From Loxodes magnus (taxonomy: Eukaryota; Ciliophora; Karyorelictea; Loxodida; Loxodidae), in NCBI GenBank assembly GCA_946699065.1, contig CAMPDV010001285.1, positions 60,976-124,975 on the forward strand: DNA of 64,000 nucleotides, in the 5' to 3' direction. The stretch's first letter is position 1. The number at the start of each line of letters is the position of its first letter. This document shows, one piece after another, positions 63,201-64,000 of the stretch. Below the pieces are notes generated by a model. It saw only the letters and a list, made by a program, of their open reading frames with translations, had not been told where the DNA came from and ran no database searches. The translations under genes were made by a program, and so were the position numbers.

Positions 63201-63960
63201 ATTCCAATAACTCCGTCGTCTAGAACATTGATATGAATTTAGGTATTGGATTAAACTAATTAAGTTACTTCTGGATTAATCAAATAAGAAGATTCTAATC
63301 CTAATATCTAAAGGTATTTATCAGCTGTAATTTATAAAAGGTAAATTTTAAAGCATAGCGAAAGCTTATCAACAAATATCTGGTTATAGTAAACTACAGG
63401 AGCAGCATAGAGTCTTAGCATCTTAGTGATTTATTATGGAGTAGTAATTTATATTTATTAGTTGTAGCATTAAGTTGAATTTAATCCATAATAAGAGTGT
63501 AGAGGAATATTAACAGTGTAGTTAGGTTTATTTGATTAGTATCAAAAGTCTCAAGAGGTTTATAAAATGTTTATTCTTATTGATATATTAACGAAAGCTG
63601 TTTAAAGTTTAGTTTGTCTAATAAAAGTTATAGCGGTTGTGGTTCCTATTGATAGGTTGGCATAATTAAATATAGATTTTGTTGATAGAATTACTAGTCT
63701 GTTTGTATAGCGTAGTGACTGTATTTAGGTTAGTTTATAGGTATAATAGACATTAAAGGTGATGTGTAGAATAATTTGAATGGTATAAGTTTGAATTTGA
63801 TTTTGTATGTGTTAGATTTGTTTTGTTATAAGGATAAAGGCACTATACTGTACTTATCTATTGTATATGATACATAGTGATCTAAGTAAGTTGTTGTTGA
63901 CTCTAAAGATAGCAATAAAGATTTGATTATAATGAATAAATAGTTGATATATTAAATGAA
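60279..63960 (-). CDS. Multi-TM surface protein family, copy C
   Basis: Most complete of the three family copies. It keeps HYAIQTDQQFYQQNLYLIMP in frame, and keeps the 244-bp segment lost in A (IPYIITSKE...NVLDNYIS...EDFEPSN). It then has VWMTSEDEFF and ILLGPDLRPLLYQI, membrane helices, a last helix QVILLVGIVIILTIGLVV, and a cytoplasmic tail (SRYKKLLKQIEPDLVNLF, then MLLSNAIEAETVDKQ). The tail ends at TGA 60279-60281. The N-terminal start present in A (MFPFLNQ) is not found, because similarity stops at about 63962. At least two single-base shifts remain. Role unknown. Confidence 0.65.
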
Positions 63961-63962
63961 CT
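60904..63962. repeat. Partial third copy (C) of the long repeat
   Basis: Matches 1-2835, same orientation, with a few percent substitutions. It carries 244 extra bp (62425-62668) and lacks about 13 bp near 62910. Sequence after 63962 is unrelated A/T. Confidence 0.9.
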
Positions 63963-64000
63963 ATTTGCTTTTTTAATAATAAAAAAAAAATATTTTATAA

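Noticed and set aside
60900-63960. Plus-strand reading of copies A and C as a protein
   Set aside because: It stays open only because stops are reassigned. The minus strand matches the paralog at 56935-60291 motif by motif. The 69-codon plus frames at 648-857 and 61547-61756 are the same shadow.
1-64000. Tetrahymena or Paramecium origin
   Set aside because: Those ciliates use UGA only as stop (or Cys is not involved), whereas TGA is clearly Trp in many domains here.

Overview
The window is nuclear DNA of a ciliate with a strongly AT-rich genome and a variant genetic code. Reading frames only make sense if TAA and TAG are glutamine and TGA is tryptophan inside genes, while TGA still appears to end several genes. 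In a Notch-type (LNR) repeat at 55259-55285 the nine codons tgt tag tga gat taa gga gat tgt tgt give C-Q-W-D-Q-G-D-C-C, a textbook LNR core. TGA also falls on the Trp position of WD40 blades and of a Cys-Trp-x-Cys zinc knuckle, and it aligns with TGG in a paralog. This matches the karyorelict type of code (UAR=Gln, UGA=Trp or stop; Loxodes-like) or the Condylostoma code. The species is inference. With all three stops sense, every frame is open, so genes were called from protein-like content, domain motifs and paralog comparison.

Layout. (1) 1-13850 and 29343-41560 are two copies (A and B) of a direct repeat of about 12-14 kb. A third partial copy (C, 60904-63962) covers only the left-hand membrane-protein gene. 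Each long copy carries, left to right: a minus-strand membrane-protein gene or fragment, a noncoding stretch, a broken WD40 gene, a small reading frame, a degenerate roughly 480-bp repeat, a minisatellite of about 30-bp units, and the 3' end of a RING-finger gene. (2) 13630-19030 holds an intact RING/B-box/coiled-coil/ubiquitin-like gene, a LINE-like decayed gene divergent from it, and a WD40 gene. (3) 24617-29342 is a 4.7-kb element bounded by about 870-bp terminal inverted repeats, with coiled-coil plus CCHC-knuckle (Gag/ORF1-like) genes. (4) 41334-46000 holds a second RING/coiled-coil/ubiquitin-like gene, a GC-rich structured RNA that looks like RNase MRP RNA, and a tRNA-Lys(CTT). (5) 46075-60291 holds a giant LNR/polymorphic-membrane-protein/multi-TM surface protein on the minus strand and, divergently, a second multi-TM surface protein. 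The latter meets its own paralog (copy C) tail to tail.

Main discovery candidate. The minisatellite next to each RING/ubiquitin-like gene reads, on that gene's strand, as a chain of 28-29-nt spliceosomal-intron look-alikes (GTAAG at one end, CTTAACTTAG or CTTAACTTATAG at the other). They are separated by exactly 3 nt, or by 0 nt. The 3-nt spacers vary between units and are never a stop-type codon. The same architecture continues into the non-repetitive flank: 19-33-nt GT...AG segments separated by 3, 9, 6, 3, 3, 3... nt, where copies A and B differ by indels only inside the intron-like parts. I read this as a gene tail built from dozens of single-codon microexons. Splicing itself cannot be shown from DNA.

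Stretches reported as empty were read on both strands without finding protein-like or RNA-like content. Many genes carry single-base frame shifts at A/T runs; these may be decay, tiny introns, programmed shifts or assembly errors.
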